From an uncultured Psychroflexus sp. (GTDB lineage Bacteria; Bacteroidota; Bacteroidia; Flavobacteriales; Flavobacteriaceae): a stretch of DNA of 64,000 nucleotides. This document shows, in pieces, positions 18,848 through 28,441 of this stretch. The position numbers and the translations under genes were made by a program. A model generated the notes under the pieces. That model made no database searches. It had not been told where the DNA came from and was given only the letters and a program-made list of their open reading frames with translations. The DNA lies in assembly GCA_913062845.1 (NCBI GenBank), contig CAJXVZ010000004.1, forward strand, positions 30,011 to 94,010, written 5' to 3'. Position 1 is the stretch's first letter; each line of letters begins with the position of its first letter.

Positions 18848-19656
18848 CGGTCTTTATTCAGCGAGTAACCACATTGGTGACAAACCTTGGCTCGGTCAGG
18901 ATGTCTGTCTTCTCCGCAATTGAAACAGGATTGTGTATTGTTATGTTTAGTTGTGCCTGATGTAGCATATTCCGCACCTACAATACCTGTTGGAACAGCA
19001 ATTATGCCATATCCAAGAATCATCACTAAAGTTGCTATAAATTGTCCAACAGGAGTTACGGGATGAATATCACCAAAACCTACTGTTGTAAGGGTGACGA
19101 TAGTCCAGTATATGCTTCGGGGTATAGACGTAAAACCATGTTCAGGACCTTCAACAAGGTACATCAAAGTCCCGACAATAAAGGAAACGATGATTACACT
19201 GTACAAAAACACAAAGATCTTGGGTAAACTGGACCTTATTGCTACAGCCAAACGATTGCCTGCTCCAATGTATTTCGTTATTTTTAAAATTCTGAATACC
19301 CTAAGCAACCTGAGGGCTCTAAGTGTTAAAAGCGGCGAATTACCAACAATGATAAGGCTTAAATAAAGTGGTAGCGTAGAAAGAAGATCTACTATGCCGT
19401 AGAAGCTGAAAATGTACTTAAAGGGTTTATTGGTACAAACAATTCTGAGTACATATTCTATGCTGAATAAAATAGTAATGACCCACTCTGCGATAAGAAA
19501 AAACTCCAGATAGGCCATGTGAATTGAAGATACGCTATCAAGCATGACTAAAATCAGGCTCAAAATAATTACGATAATGAGAATGACATCAAACCATTTG
19601 CCGGCTGGTGTATCTGCCTCGTAAATGATTTCATGTAGTTTTTCTCTCCAACTCAT
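18844..19656 (-). CDS. Voltage-gated-type potassium channel/ion transporter with C-terminal zinc ribbon
   Basis: Several TM helices, selectivity filter TLTTVGFGDIHPVT, S4-like LRALRLLRVFRILKITKY, C-terminal CFNCGEDRHPDRAKVCHQCG. Confidence 0.88.
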   Translation of the reverse strand: MSWREKLHEIIYEADTPAGKWFDVILIIVIILSLILVMLDSVSSIHMAYLEFFLIAEWVITILFSIEYVLRIVCTNKPFKYIFSFYGIVDLLSTLPLYLSLIIVGNSPLLTLRALRLLRVFRILKITKYIGAGNRLAVAIRSSLPKIFVFLYSVIIVSFIVGTLMYLVEGPEHGFTSIPRSIYWTIVTLTTVGFGDIHPVTPVGQFIATLVMILGYGIIAVPTGIVGAEYATSGTTKHNNTQSCFNCGEDRHPDRAKVCHQCGYSLNKDR

Positions 19657-21020
19657 AATTCTAATATTTTAAAGCGATTTGGATATTGTCTTAAATAACT
19701 CTGAACGATATGTTTTGCATCACGGTGATGTTCTACAGGCGTAATAATCCGCTCTAAAATGCTGGTGTTTGTAATCTGTAAATTTAAACTAAAATAACCA
19801 AATCCATAAACCTGACCGGATTTTATCCATATCAGAGATTTTTCGCTTGTTTCACGACCTTTTCCGATAAGTATGAAATTGTCATTTTCAAAACTGTATT
19901 TGTTAATGAGTTGATCAACTCTATTGTTGTAGACGTTTGAAGATTCTTTGCCAACGCACGCACCATAACAGGTTTTGATACCATAATTAAAACATGCTTT
20001 TTGACTGGAACCAAGTACTGTTTTATTCAGGCAGAGCTCATGTTCTTCTACGACATTTTCAATAAAGCTCCTTGCAGATTGTAAGCTGGAGAAAGTTGTC
20101 AAAAAATCGGTTTTTTCATTATTTTTTTTAATCTTAAGGGTTTTATAACCAAATTTATCCTCAGAAATCACCACACCATGTGTGAATCGGGTTTTAGTGA
20201 GTGCCCTGTTATATTTTGGTTTTAGCGTTTTTATGTATTGATTTTCTTTCAACAGCGCCATTAATTCGTTGCCTGTTTTCTCAAAACGAACCTCTTCTGT
20301 GAGTTTCTGTAGAGTTTTTGATTTTGAGCCTGGATTGGTAAAGTGCTGGTTTACCCTTTTGTAGATGTTTTTGCTTTTACCAACATACAACAATTCTCCA
20401 TTTTCATTGTAAAAAAAATAAACTCCAGAAGATTTTGGTAAGGGGTCAAGAAGTCTCAAGAGTTTTGAGTCTACCTGTTTTTTTGGCTTTACTCGAATAT
20501 GATCAGTAAGAATATTTTTATCCCTGTCTTTGTCCAAAAGTATTTTAAGAAGAGCCACAGTTGCGCGAGCGTCACCTTCTGCACGATGTCTTTTGCTTAA
20601 GGGAATACCAAGTGATTTTGTAAGTTTTCCAAGGCTGTAGGAAGGCAGATCCGGAAGTAGTTTTTTGGATAATTCGACTGTACATAAGGATTGTCTCTGA
20701 TAGTCATACCCCAAACGATCAAACTCTGTTTTAAGTAACCTGTAATCAAATTTTGCATTATGTGCTACAATGATACAGCCTTCTGTAATTTCAATTATAC
20801 GTTTGGCCACTTCATAGAACTTCGGCGCATACCTTAGCATTTCCTGATCAATGCCTGTAAGCTTAACCACGAAGGATTGAATTTTTCTTTCGGGATTAAT
20901 GAGGCTTGAAAATTTATCAACAATATCATGACCGTCAAACTTAAATATTGAAATTTCGGTAATACCTTCTTCATTGTATTTTCCGCCTGTGGATTCTATG
21001 TCGAGTACTGCGTAGATAAT
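19653..21020 (-). CDS. DEDDh 3'-5' exonuclease fused to GIY-YIG nuclease domain; probable non-ATG start
   Basis: The ORF track begins at GTG 20870, but the frame extends upstream as (ATA)ATT ATC TAC GCA GTA CTC GAC ATA GAA..., encoding IIYAVLDIESTGGKYNEEGITEISIFKFDGHDIVDKFSSLINPERKIQSFVVKLTG, which carries the exonuclease DxE motif. In-frame TAA at 21029-21027 leaves only ATA/ATT/ATC as starts. C-terminal GIY-YIG: GVYFFYNENGELLYVGKSKNIYKRVNQH. Confidence 0.75.
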   Translation of the reverse strand: MIYAVLDIESTGGKYNEEGITEISIFKFDGHDIVDKFSSLINPERKIQSFVVKLTGIDQEMLRYAPKFYEVAKRIIEITEGCIIVAHNAKFDYRLLKTEFDRLGYDYQRQSLCTVELSKKLLPDLPSYSLGKLTKSLGIPLSKRHRAEGDARATVALLKILLDKDRDKNILTDHIRVKPKKQVDSKLLRLLDPLPKSSGVYFFYNENGELLYVGKSKNIYKRVNQHFTNPGSKSKTLQKLTEEVRFEKTGNELMALLKENQYIKTLKPKYNRALTKTRFTHGVVISEDKFGYKTLKIKKNNEKTDFLTTFSSLQSARSFIENVVEEHELCLNKTVLGSSQKACFNYGIKTCYGACVGKESSNVYNNRVDQLINKYSFENDNFILIGKGRETSEKSLIWIKSGQVYGFGYFSLNLQITNTSILERIITPVEHHRDAKHIVQSYLRQYPNRFKILEL

Positions 21021-21153
21021 TATTTTTTAAAGTAGTAATTTCAATAAATCTAAAAATAAATAGGAGAAATTGGTTTCCTGTTATTAAAAAATTGTTGTTA
21101 ATTCTATGATCAATGAAAACTGATCACCAGTAAATCTATTAATTAAATTGGCA

Positions 21154-21819
21154 TTACCAGGCGCTGTTTTTTCTTTTGCCAAATATCTTACTGCCAATTC
21201 TTACCATTGTGCTGTGGTGTTCTAGAGCTAATTTATAATCACCACTCATACCCATGGATAAGGTATCAAAGCGGTATTGGTCTTTTAATTCAAAATATAA
21301 GTTTTCCAGCTGTGAGAATTCACGATGAATTTGAGCTTCATCATCTGTAAATGTAGCCATGCCCATCAAGCCAACAACTTTTACATGCTTGAAGTTCTTC
21401 AAATTATCACTTTGTAGAATACCCATCAATTCATCTTTGCCTAACCCAAACTTAGAGTCCTCTTCCGCAATTTTTAATTGCAATAAGCATTGTATTTGAC
21501 GGTCTTCGTTTTGAGCTCTTTTGTTTATTTCTTTCAATAGCTTTAAACTGTCTACTGCATGAATCAAGTGCACATATTTTGCCATATACTTCACTTTATT
21601 GCGTTGTACATGCCCAATCATATGCCATCGGATATCTTTTGGTAATGCTTCAAATTTATCGGTCATTTCCTGAATTTTGTTTTCCCCAAAATCTCTGTGA
21701 CCTGCATTGTAAGCTTCAAGAATATCTTCATTTGGTTTGGTTTTGGAAACTGCTACCAAAGTAATCTGATCACCTAATTCAGATTTTATTATTTCTAAGT
21801 TGTCTTTTACATCTGCCAT
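21154..21819 (-). CDS. YggS-family pyridoxal phosphate-binding protein
   Basis: ITLVAVSKTKPNEDILEAYNAGHRDFGENKIQEM, WHMIGHVQRNKVK, LSMGMSGDYKLALEHHSTMVRIGSKIFG. Confidence 0.93.
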   Translation of the reverse strand: MADVKDNLEIIKSELGDQITLVAVSKTKPNEDILEAYNAGHRDFGENKIQEMTDKFEALPKDIRWHMIGHVQRNKVKYMAKYVHLIHAVDSLKLLKEINKRAQNEDRQIQCLLQLKIAEEDSKFGLGKDELMGILQSDNLKNFKHVKVVGLMGMATFTDDEAQIHREFSQLENLYFELKDQYRFDTLSMGMSGDYKLALEHHSTMVRIGSKIFGKRKNSAW

Positions 21820-21829
21820 CTTTCCTTAT

Positions 21830-23068
21830 TTAAAATTCATAAATAGTAACTCCGCTTCTAAGTTTAGGCTCTATATAAGTTGTTTTAGGCGGCATTACAA
21901 ATCCTTCATCGGCTATACTTTTTATATCTTCTATATCCGGAGGTAACATTCCAAATCCAACTCTGAATTCACCCTGGTCTATAACACTTTTTACGTAGGC
22001 CATATCTTTTTGACCTTTAACATAATCTATTCTGCTATCGTTTTTGAGATCCGTAATGTCCAAAATAGGTTTTAATACTGTTCTATATAGAATTTGTGCA
22101 TCCAGTTCCTCAAGCGCATTGTCAAAATTATAGTTCGTTTTTCTTAGATACAAGGAGTAAAACTCACCATCCAGATACATACTGAAGTGATGCTTTTTGT
22201 TTGGTTTGTAATATGTTTCACCACGGTTTTCAATTTTGAAAAACTCATCCAATTTAATCAGGAATTCATCCTTGTCCAAACCATTGAGATCTTTGACTAA
22301 TCGGTTGAATTCATGTATTTCTAATTGTTTTTCTGAGATCAGAAAACTCATGAAATAGTTATAATCCTCATCTCCTGTATGCTCTGGATTTTCAGCTTTC
22401 ATTTTTTCAGACAAAAGGGCGGAGGAAGCACATCTGTGATGTCCGTCTGCAATGTAGATACTTTGCATTTTTGCAAAATTCTCTTCTATGGTCTTTATGT
22501 CATCCTCATCTTCCAATAGCCACAAATAATGAGTTTCTCTTGAGGTGGTTGTAAATTCAAATTCTGCCCTGTTTTGGCTATGTTTGTCTATTATAGATTC
22601 AATTTCCTGATTTTGCGTATAAGTCAATAAAACAGGATCAGCATTAAAGTTAACCGTTTTTAAGTACTCAGAGAACAAATTTTCTTTTTCAGAAATGGTG
22701 TCTTCGTGTTTTTTTATTTTTCCGTTCAGGTAATCATTGCAACTGCTTTTGGCTACTATGCCTGTAAATACTTTCTTGTTTCTTACCACAATTTTATGGA
22801 TGTAGAACATAGGTTTGTCATCTTTAATGAAGATGTTGTCCTCTTTAAATTCTAAAAACCTGTTCTTTACAAGCCTGAAGCGCTGCTGACCGGAGATTTC
22901 CCTGTGATATTTATATCCGGGATTGACGATCTGCAAAAACGAAAATGGATTATAATCCAGTCTGGCTTCACGTTCTTTTTTAGAATAGCTTTCATAAGGG
23001 CGTGAAGAAATAAGGCTAACCATATCCCTTGTTGGCCTGGTCGCACGAAATGCCTTAACTATAGACAT
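21830..23068 (-). CDS. DUF1015 family protein
   Basis: MSIVKAFRATRPTRDMVSLISSRPYESYS..., YIADGHHRCASS; start reassigned to ATG 23068, directly after the upstream stop at 23070. Confidence 0.85.
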   Translation of the reverse strand: MSIVKAFRATRPTRDMVSLISSRPYESYSKKEREARLDYNPFSFLQIVNPGYKYHREISGQQRFRLVKNRFLEFKEDNIFIKDDKPMFYIHKIVVRNKKVFTGIVAKSSCNDYLNGKIKKHEDTISEKENLFSEYLKTVNFNADPVLLTYTQNQEIESIIDKHSQNRAEFEFTTTSRETHYLWLLEDEDDIKTIEENFAKMQSIYIADGHHRCASSALLSEKMKAENPEHTGDEDYNYFMSFLISEKQLEIHEFNRLVKDLNGLDKDEFLIKLDEFFKIENRGETYYKPNKKHHFSMYLDGEFYSLYLRKTNYNFDNALEELDAQILYRTVLKPILDITDLKNDSRIDYVKGQKDMAYVKSVIDQGEFRVGFGMLPPDIEDIKSIADEGFVMPPKTTYIEPKLRSGVTIYEF

Positions 23069-23069
23069 A

Positions 23070-23960
23070 TTATGAGGTAAATTGTGAGGATACTTTTTCT
23101 GCTTTTCTGCTTTCTGAATAATCGTAAAAACCTTCACCCGACTTCACGCCCAATTTACCGGCTCTTACCATGTTTACCAATAAAGGACAAGGTGCGTATT
23201 TCGGATTCTTAAAACCATCGTACATGACCTCGAGAATAGAAAGGCATACGTCTAATCCTATGAAATCGGCCAGCTGCAATGGTCCCATGGGATGGGCCAT
23301 GCCAAGCTTCATAACAGTATCAATTTCCTCAACGCCGGCAACATTATTATAGAGTGTTTCAACGGCCTCATTTATCATTGGCATTAAAATACGGTTGGCA
23401 ACAAAACCCGGATAGTCATTGACCTCAGTAGGTACTTTATCAAGTTTCTTTGATAATTCCAGAACAGTATTGGTAGTTTCATCAGAAGTATTGTAACCTC
23501 TTATGACTTCAACGAGTTTCATCACAGGAACCGGATTCATAAAGTGCATACCAATAACCTGTCCTGGTCTTTTTGTAACTGCAGCTATCTTTGTGATAGG
23601 GATTGAACTTGTGTTGGTTGCCAATATGGTGTCTTCCGGACAAACTTCATCTAAAGTTTTAAATAATTCAAGTTTTATCTTTTCATTTTCTGTGGCTGCT
23701 TCAACAACCAGACCAGAATACTCCGCGCCTTTTTCAAGATTGGTGAATGTGGTTATATTTTCTAAAGTATTCTTTTTGTCTTGTTCAGAAATTTTTTCTC
23801 TGGCCACCATTCTGTCTAAATTTTTAGTAATAGTAGCAACACCTTTATCAAGGCTCTCCTGTGAGATGTCGATTAAACTTACTTTATAGCCGTATTGTGC
23901 AAATGTATGAGCAATTCCATTCCCCATCGTACCTGCACCTATAACTGCAATATTTTTCAT
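23070..23960 (-). CDS. 3-hydroxybutyryl-CoA dehydrogenase
   Basis: IAVIGAGTMGNGIAHTFAQYGYKVSLIDIS, ATNTSSIPITKIAAVTKRPGQVIGMHFMNPVPVMKLVEVI, GPLQLADFIGLDVCLSILEVMY. Confidence 0.93.
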   Translation of the reverse strand: MKNIAVIGAGTMGNGIAHTFAQYGYKVSLIDISQESLDKGVATITKNLDRMVAREKISEQDKKNTLENITTFTNLEKGAEYSGLVVEAATENEKIKLELFKTLDEVCPEDTILATNTSSIPITKIAAVTKRPGQVIGMHFMNPVPVMKLVEVIRGYNTSDETTNTVLELSKKLDKVPTEVNDYPGFVANRILMPMINEAVETLYNNVAGVEEIDTVMKLGMAHPMGPLQLADFIGLDVCLSILEVMYDGFKNPKYAPCPLLVNMVRAGKLGVKSGEGFYDYSESRKAEKVSSQFTS

Positions 23961-23971
23961 AGTTGTTTATT

Positions 23972-24931
23972 TTAAAATTTTTCAATTATTGATTTTGCGA
24001 CCTTCAAAGCGTCCGCCGCTTCTCTGTAGGTGACAGCCGTTGGTGTATCTTCATTAATGCTTTTTGCAAAACTTTCCAGTTCGTCCAAAATGGCGTTATT
24101 TTCAACAACTTGTGGATTATCAAAATATATTTGTTTTTTCACACCTTCTGCATTTTGAAGAATCATATCAAAATCTCCTGGTTTTTCAGGAGCATTTTTC
24201 ATTTTCACTACTTCTGATTTTTTTTCCAGAAAATCGACCGAAATGTAGGCATCTCTCTGGAAGAATCTGGCTTTTCTCATATTCTTCAGAGATATTCGGC
24301 TTGCTGTAAGATTGGCTACACAGCCATTTTCAAACTGAATCCTGGCATTGGCAATATCCGGTGTTTCGCTAATCACTGATACGCCACTGGCATTGATTGA
24401 TTTTACTTTAGATTTTACAACGCTTAGAATAGCGTCAATATCATGAATCATTAAATCCAGTACAACCGGTACATCTGTTCCTCTTGGATTGAATTCGGCC
24501 AGGCGATGCGCTTCAATAAACATCGGATTTTTAATTTTTGGAGCACTCGCTATAAAAGCCGGATTGAACCTTTCAACATGACCAACCTGACCTTTGACGT
24601 TGTGTTTCTCTAAAAGGTCAATAAGCGCTTCAGCTTCATCTATAGTGTTGGTGATAGGTTTTTCTATAAAAGTATGTTTGCCAGCTTCAATGGCCTGTTT
24701 TGCCATATCGTAGTGTGCAAGTGTTGGCGTAACAATATCAATGACATCTACATCATCTATTAATTTTTGATAATCATCATAATATTTATAACCGTACTGA
24801 CGGGTTATGGTTTTTGCATCAAATTCATTTGTATCATAAAAACCAACCAGCTCGTAAGCTTCTGAAGATTCTGCCAGCCTGAGATGTATTCTCCCTAGAT
24901 GACCAGCACCAACCACACCTATTTTTAGCAT
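23972..24931 (-). CDS. Gfo/Idh/MocA family oxidoreductase
   Basis: KIGVVGAGHLGRIHLRLAE Rossmann motif, HTFIEKPITNTIDEAEALI, GHVERFNPAF. Confidence 0.92.
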   Translation of the reverse strand: MLKIGVVGAGHLGRIHLRLAESSEAYELVGFYDTNEFDAKTITRQYGYKYYDDYQKLIDDVDVIDIVTPTLAHYDMAKQAIEAGKHTFIEKPITNTIDEAEALIDLLEKHNVKGQVGHVERFNPAFIASAPKIKNPMFIEAHRLAEFNPRGTDVPVVLDLMIHDIDAILSVVKSKVKSINASGVSVISETPDIANARIQFENGCVANLTASRISLKNMRKARFFQRDAYISVDFLEKKSEVVKMKNAPEKPGDFDMILQNAEGVKKQIYFDNPQVVENNAILDELESFAKSINEDTPTAVTYREAADALKVAKSIIEKF

Positions 24932-25076
24932 ATTTACATTTTTTTCAAAAATAACATTTCTTTTTTGAATTGGCTTTAATGCGCATGATGCTTTAACCTA
25001 AATTATTGGTTTTTTAATAAATCTGTTTTTCGGTTTTAGTTTTATCTTTATTAAAGTATTTTTAATGGGCGTGACT

Positions 25077-25367
25077 TTATCTGCCGGACTTGTATTTCTC
25101 TCTGTACACCATTTTTTGCTGCTCTCGTTCTATCAGAAGTCTTGCTAAAATAACCCCATTGGTTTCATCTTCTTTTTTGTTGGCCAGTGCCTGCTTTGCC
25201 TTTTCTTCTGAAACATCTATTCGGTACAATATACTGATAAGTTTATTAAAGTCATAAGACACCAGGTTGTCCAGATATCCAGCCAATTTCTGAAATTTCA
25301 AATCAAATGATGAAGCTGTATCCTGCAATTGAAGATGCTCAAATATTAGTGATAAAGCTTTTTGCAT
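25077..25367 (-). CDS. Hypothetical protein (96 aa)
   Basis: Intact ORF between coding neighbours on the same strand; no recognised motif. Confidence 0.6.
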   Translation of the reverse strand: MQKALSLIFEHLQLQDTASSFDLKFQKLAGYLDNLVSYDFNKLISILYRIDVSEEKAKQALANKKEDETNGVILARLLIEREQQKMVYREKYKSGR

Positions 25368-25372
25368 AAAAT

Positions 25373-25840
25373 TTATTTTAAAACCTGCAGTATTTTTTTA
25401 CTGCTCATATATTGAAAATATCTGGATAATAATTTGAAGTCTTTATCTAAGATCACCATTGTAGGGGCAACAAATTGACCATCTCTTAATGCCAGCAATT
25501 GGGCAATTTGATGAATGGGGTTTCTCGTTTTTCCTACCTGATCATTCGTAAAAGTTTTCCCTCCAAAAGTAAATTCAACATCAGATTCAGCATCAAAACG
25601 GACAGCATAATAATTTTCGTTGAGAACTTCAATAACTTTCGGATTTGTAAACACTTTTCTGTCCATTTTTTTGCAATATACGCACCAGTCGGTATAAAAA
25701 TCTATAAAAACTGGTTTCGGATTTTCATTCAAAGCCACTTCTAACTCTTCAAACGCCAACCAATTTATAGAATTCTCGTTTTGAGCATGCATATCAAAAC
25801 TCAAAAAACAAATGACAACAACTAGTACTAGTTTACTCAT
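25373..25840 (-). CDS. Thioredoxin-fold protein, secreted
   Basis: Signal peptide MSKLVLVVVICFLSFDMHAQ; active site YTDWCVYCKKMDRKVF. Confidence 0.87.
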   Translation of the reverse strand: MSKLVLVVVICFLSFDMHAQNENSINWLAFEELEVALNENPKPVFIDFYTDWCVYCKKMDRKVFTNPKVIEVLNENYYAVRFDAESDVEFTFGGKTFTNDQVGKTRNPIHQIAQLLALRDGQFVAPTMVILDKDFKLLSRYFQYMSSKKILQVLK

Positions 25841-25845
25841 TATTC

Positions 25846-25859
25846 ATCACTTAAGTGAT
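25846..25859. repeat. 14-bp perfect palindrome ATCACTTAAGTGAT upstream of the thioredoxin-fold gene
   Basis: Directly visible; 5 nt upstream of the start codon, next to a minus-strand TAAATTTG box at 25863-25870. Confidence 0.5.
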
Positions 25860-25946
25860 ATCCAAATTTAGTTCAAATATTTAAAATACGCATGGCATAC
25901 ATCTCTCCAATGGGGAGACCGAGAGGAGCTTTCAATAGTGGCTTCT

Positions 25947-28280
25947 TTACCCGCCAATCTTAACTCCGACAAAAACAGATCTCGGGGCAGCAGGGCCAAA
26001 TATAAAATCTGAATCCCTTGTCGGACCAACATCAAACTCATCCTGATAAGAATTAAATATGTTTCTGAATCCACTGCTCACTTCCATTTCGAAATCTTCG
26101 GTAAGGCTAAAGTTGTAGCTGAACTTTAAATTAGCGTCCAAAAAAGGATCAGAATCTATAAGATTGAAAAATTCTTCTCCTCCAACCAAACGAGGAACAA
26201 TCATACTCCCGGTGTAAGTACCTGTAAAGTCAATTTTAAAATCATCTGAAATTTTGTAAAAAGATGTGAAATACCCATAAAGATTTGGGTTTCTGGTGAA
26301 TTCGGTGATGGTAATTGTATTATCATTAGCTGTTGAAAATTCCTGCGGTTCATCAAATTCAGTTTGTTGTACTGTACCTCCAAGCTGAAATGTGAATTTC
26401 TCATTTGGCGAATAACCGGCCTCAAAATTTAAGCCTGAGACGGTTGCGCCTTTTCCGTTTACAACTTCTTCAACAATAATTCCACCAGGTTGCGTTCCTG
26501 TGTTGACTTGCGTAAATGGATTGTTCAGGCTGGTGTAGAAGCCCTCGACTAAAAAGTTAAGCTGAGATAATCCCATGCTTTTGGTGTAATTAAAGGAAGC
26601 TGTAAAAGCATCTGAAGTCTCTTTGTCCAGACCATCAGACAAAATTGTAAAAACCTGATCTCCACCGGCAGATGAAATATGAAGGTCTTCATTGAATGCC
26701 TGAGGCGCACGAAATCCTCTGGCGTAACCACCTCTAAAGCGTAAATTGTCATTAATCTTATATAACAATGTAAATCGTGGACTAAATATGCCTACATTCA
26801 CATCAGAGCTTCTGTTCAAACTTCCTACGCTATAGTCTCCTTTTACATTGGTGACATCATATCTGCCGCCCAGTAGTGCTGTAATTTTTTCATTAGGTTT
26901 CCACTCGTATTGCGCATAAACACCGGTAGTATTAACCCTTTGATCTACCAAGCGGTTGTAACCTGCAATTTCATCCTGAGTGTCATTAGTCTGATTTTCG
27001 ATTCCTGCAGTTAGCACGTCATTGTTATCAAAATAATGATTGTATTGAACACCTGCTACTATGGCCAGGTCTTCGGTGATCCCATACGCATTAAGAGCCA
27101 AAGTGCTATCGGCAGCTGTTCTTCCACCACCAAGACCGCCGTAGTAGCTGTCTCTGTTTGTTCTTTGGCCTGAGGCATAAATGGTGTATTTATTCTTGTA
27201 ATCTTTACTCCATTGTTCATAATTTATGCCTGCAAATAAGGTATTGTGGTCCAGTTTCTCGGTGATGTCCGTAAAATGTGGTGCCAGAACCAATCGATCG
27301 CCACCTCTTCTGTATTCTTCCAAAGCACTAAAGTCCAGGGTTATTTTGCTATAATCTGTAGGTTTTAGAAAAGCCTTGGCACCAAATACTGTATTTTCCA
27401 ATTTTACCAACTCAGTAAAGCCGTCATCATTGGCATCATAGCTGTCTCTGTTTCGATTCATACCGTAAACAGTCACACCACTTGTAAGTTCTTCATTCAC
27501 AATCGAGGCATTCATGTTTATAGTTTGGTCGAGTGCATCACCGTCAATTAAAGCAGTGTTAGAACTCAACTCCCATGAATTCAGAACAGGTTCTTTGGTG
27601 ATGATATTTATTGTGCCGGCGATGGCATTGGAGCCATACAAGGCTGAACCGCCACTGCGAACGACCTCTACACGATCTACAATACTCGTCGGGATTTGAT
27701 CAAGACCGTAAACGCTGTTCAAAGCACTAAAAACAGGTCGGCTGTTGATTAAAATTTGTGAATAAGCCCCTTCTAAACCATTTAATCTTACTTGAGTAAA
27801 GCCACAATTCTGGCAGTTGGTTTCTACACGTACACCAGGATTAAAATTTAGTCCTTCTGCAATAGCCATTGACTGGGTAGCATTAAAAAGTTTGGCATCC
27901 AGCACGCCAACCACTATAGGGTTATTTACCCTGTCCTGAGAGTACCTTGTCCCCGAAATAACCACACCATCTAAGTTTAAGGCGTCCTCCTGTAACTGGT
28001 AATTTTTATTTAAAGTTTGTCCTTCTTCAATAGAAATCTGATCATTTATAGTAATGTATCCAAGGTATTTTATGGTTAGAGTGTAGTCACCGGCTGGTAT
28101 GTTTTGGATCTCATATTCCCCGTTGGTATTGGTTGTACCTCCAAACTCTGTATTTTTTAAAATCACATCTGCAAAAGCCACCGGTAAATCTTTTGTGGTA
28201 ATTTTACCTGTAATACTGGCATTTTGTGCATTCGAATGATAACTGAATAAAATTATAAAGAATGTAAAATAATATTTCAT
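25947..28280 (-). CDS. TonB-dependent receptor with N-terminal carboxypeptidase-regulatory-like domain
   Basis: Signal peptide; ASITGKITTKDLPVAFADVILKNTEFGGTTNTNGEYEIQNIPAGDYTLTIKYLGY; plug VVRSGGSALYGSNAIAGTINIITK; barrel with GGRYDVTN and terminal APRSVFVGVKIGG. Confidence 0.92.
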   Translation of the reverse strand: MKYYFTFFIILFSYHSNAQNASITGKITTKDLPVAFADVILKNTEFGGTTNTNGEYEIQNIPAGDYTLTIKYLGYITINDQISIEEGQTLNKNYQLQEDALNLDGVVISGTRYSQDRVNNPIVVGVLDAKLFNATQSMAIAEGLNFNPGVRVETNCQNCGFTQVRLNGLEGAYSQILINSRPVFSALNSVYGLDQIPTSIVDRVEVVRSGGSALYGSNAIAGTINIITKEPVLNSWELSSNTALIDGDALDQTINMNASIVNEELTSGVTVYGMNRNRDSYDANDDGFTELVKLENTVFGAKAFLKPTDYSKITLDFSALEEYRRGGDRLVLAPHFTDITEKLDHNTLFAGINYEQWSKDYKNKYTIYASGQRTNRDSYYGGLGGGRTAADSTLALNAYGITEDLAIVAGVQYNHYFDNNDVLTAGIENQTNDTQDEIAGYNRLVDQRVNTTGVYAQYEWKPNEKITALLGGRYDVTNVKGDYSVGSLNRSSDVNVGIFSPRFTLLYKINDNLRFRGGYARGFRAPQAFNEDLHISSAGGDQVFTILSDGLDKETSDAFTASFNYTKSMGLSQLNFLVEGFYTSLNNPFTQVNTGTQPGGIIVEEVVNGKGATVSGLNFEAGYSPNEKFTFQLGGTVQQTEFDEPQEFSTANDNTITITEFTRNPNLYGYFTSFYKISDDFKIDFTGTYTGSMIVPRLVGGEEFFNLIDSDPFLDANLKFSYNFSLTEDFEMEVSSGFRNIFNSYQDEFDVGPTRDSDFIFGPAAPRSVFVGVKIGG

Positions 28281-28441
28281 GATTCTAAAAATAAAATTTT
28301 AGACAAAGCTAAAAAATATATTTGGTGTATATAAAATTATTTAAGAAGATATTATAATTGAATTTTATCGTCAAATAAGGCGAAAATCATAGCTTCATTT
28401 TTTCATGAATAACTACTTTTACATTTTCACTATAGTGCTGT

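Noticed and set aside
18844-18960. C-terminal zinc ribbon of the potassium channel as a novel fusion
   Set aside because: I recall similar CxxC-CxxC tails on Bacteroidota ion transporters, so not treated as unusual.
23069-23137. N-terminal extension of the DUF1015 ORF (MKVFTIIQKAEKQ...)
   Set aside because: Lies within the 3' coding region of the upstream dehydrogenase; MSIVKAFRATRP at 23068 is the expected start.
23503-23889. 128-aa + strand ORF antisense to the 3-hydroxybutyryl-CoA dehydrogenase gene
   Set aside because: Opposite strand encodes a complete recognised enzyme; shadow ORF.
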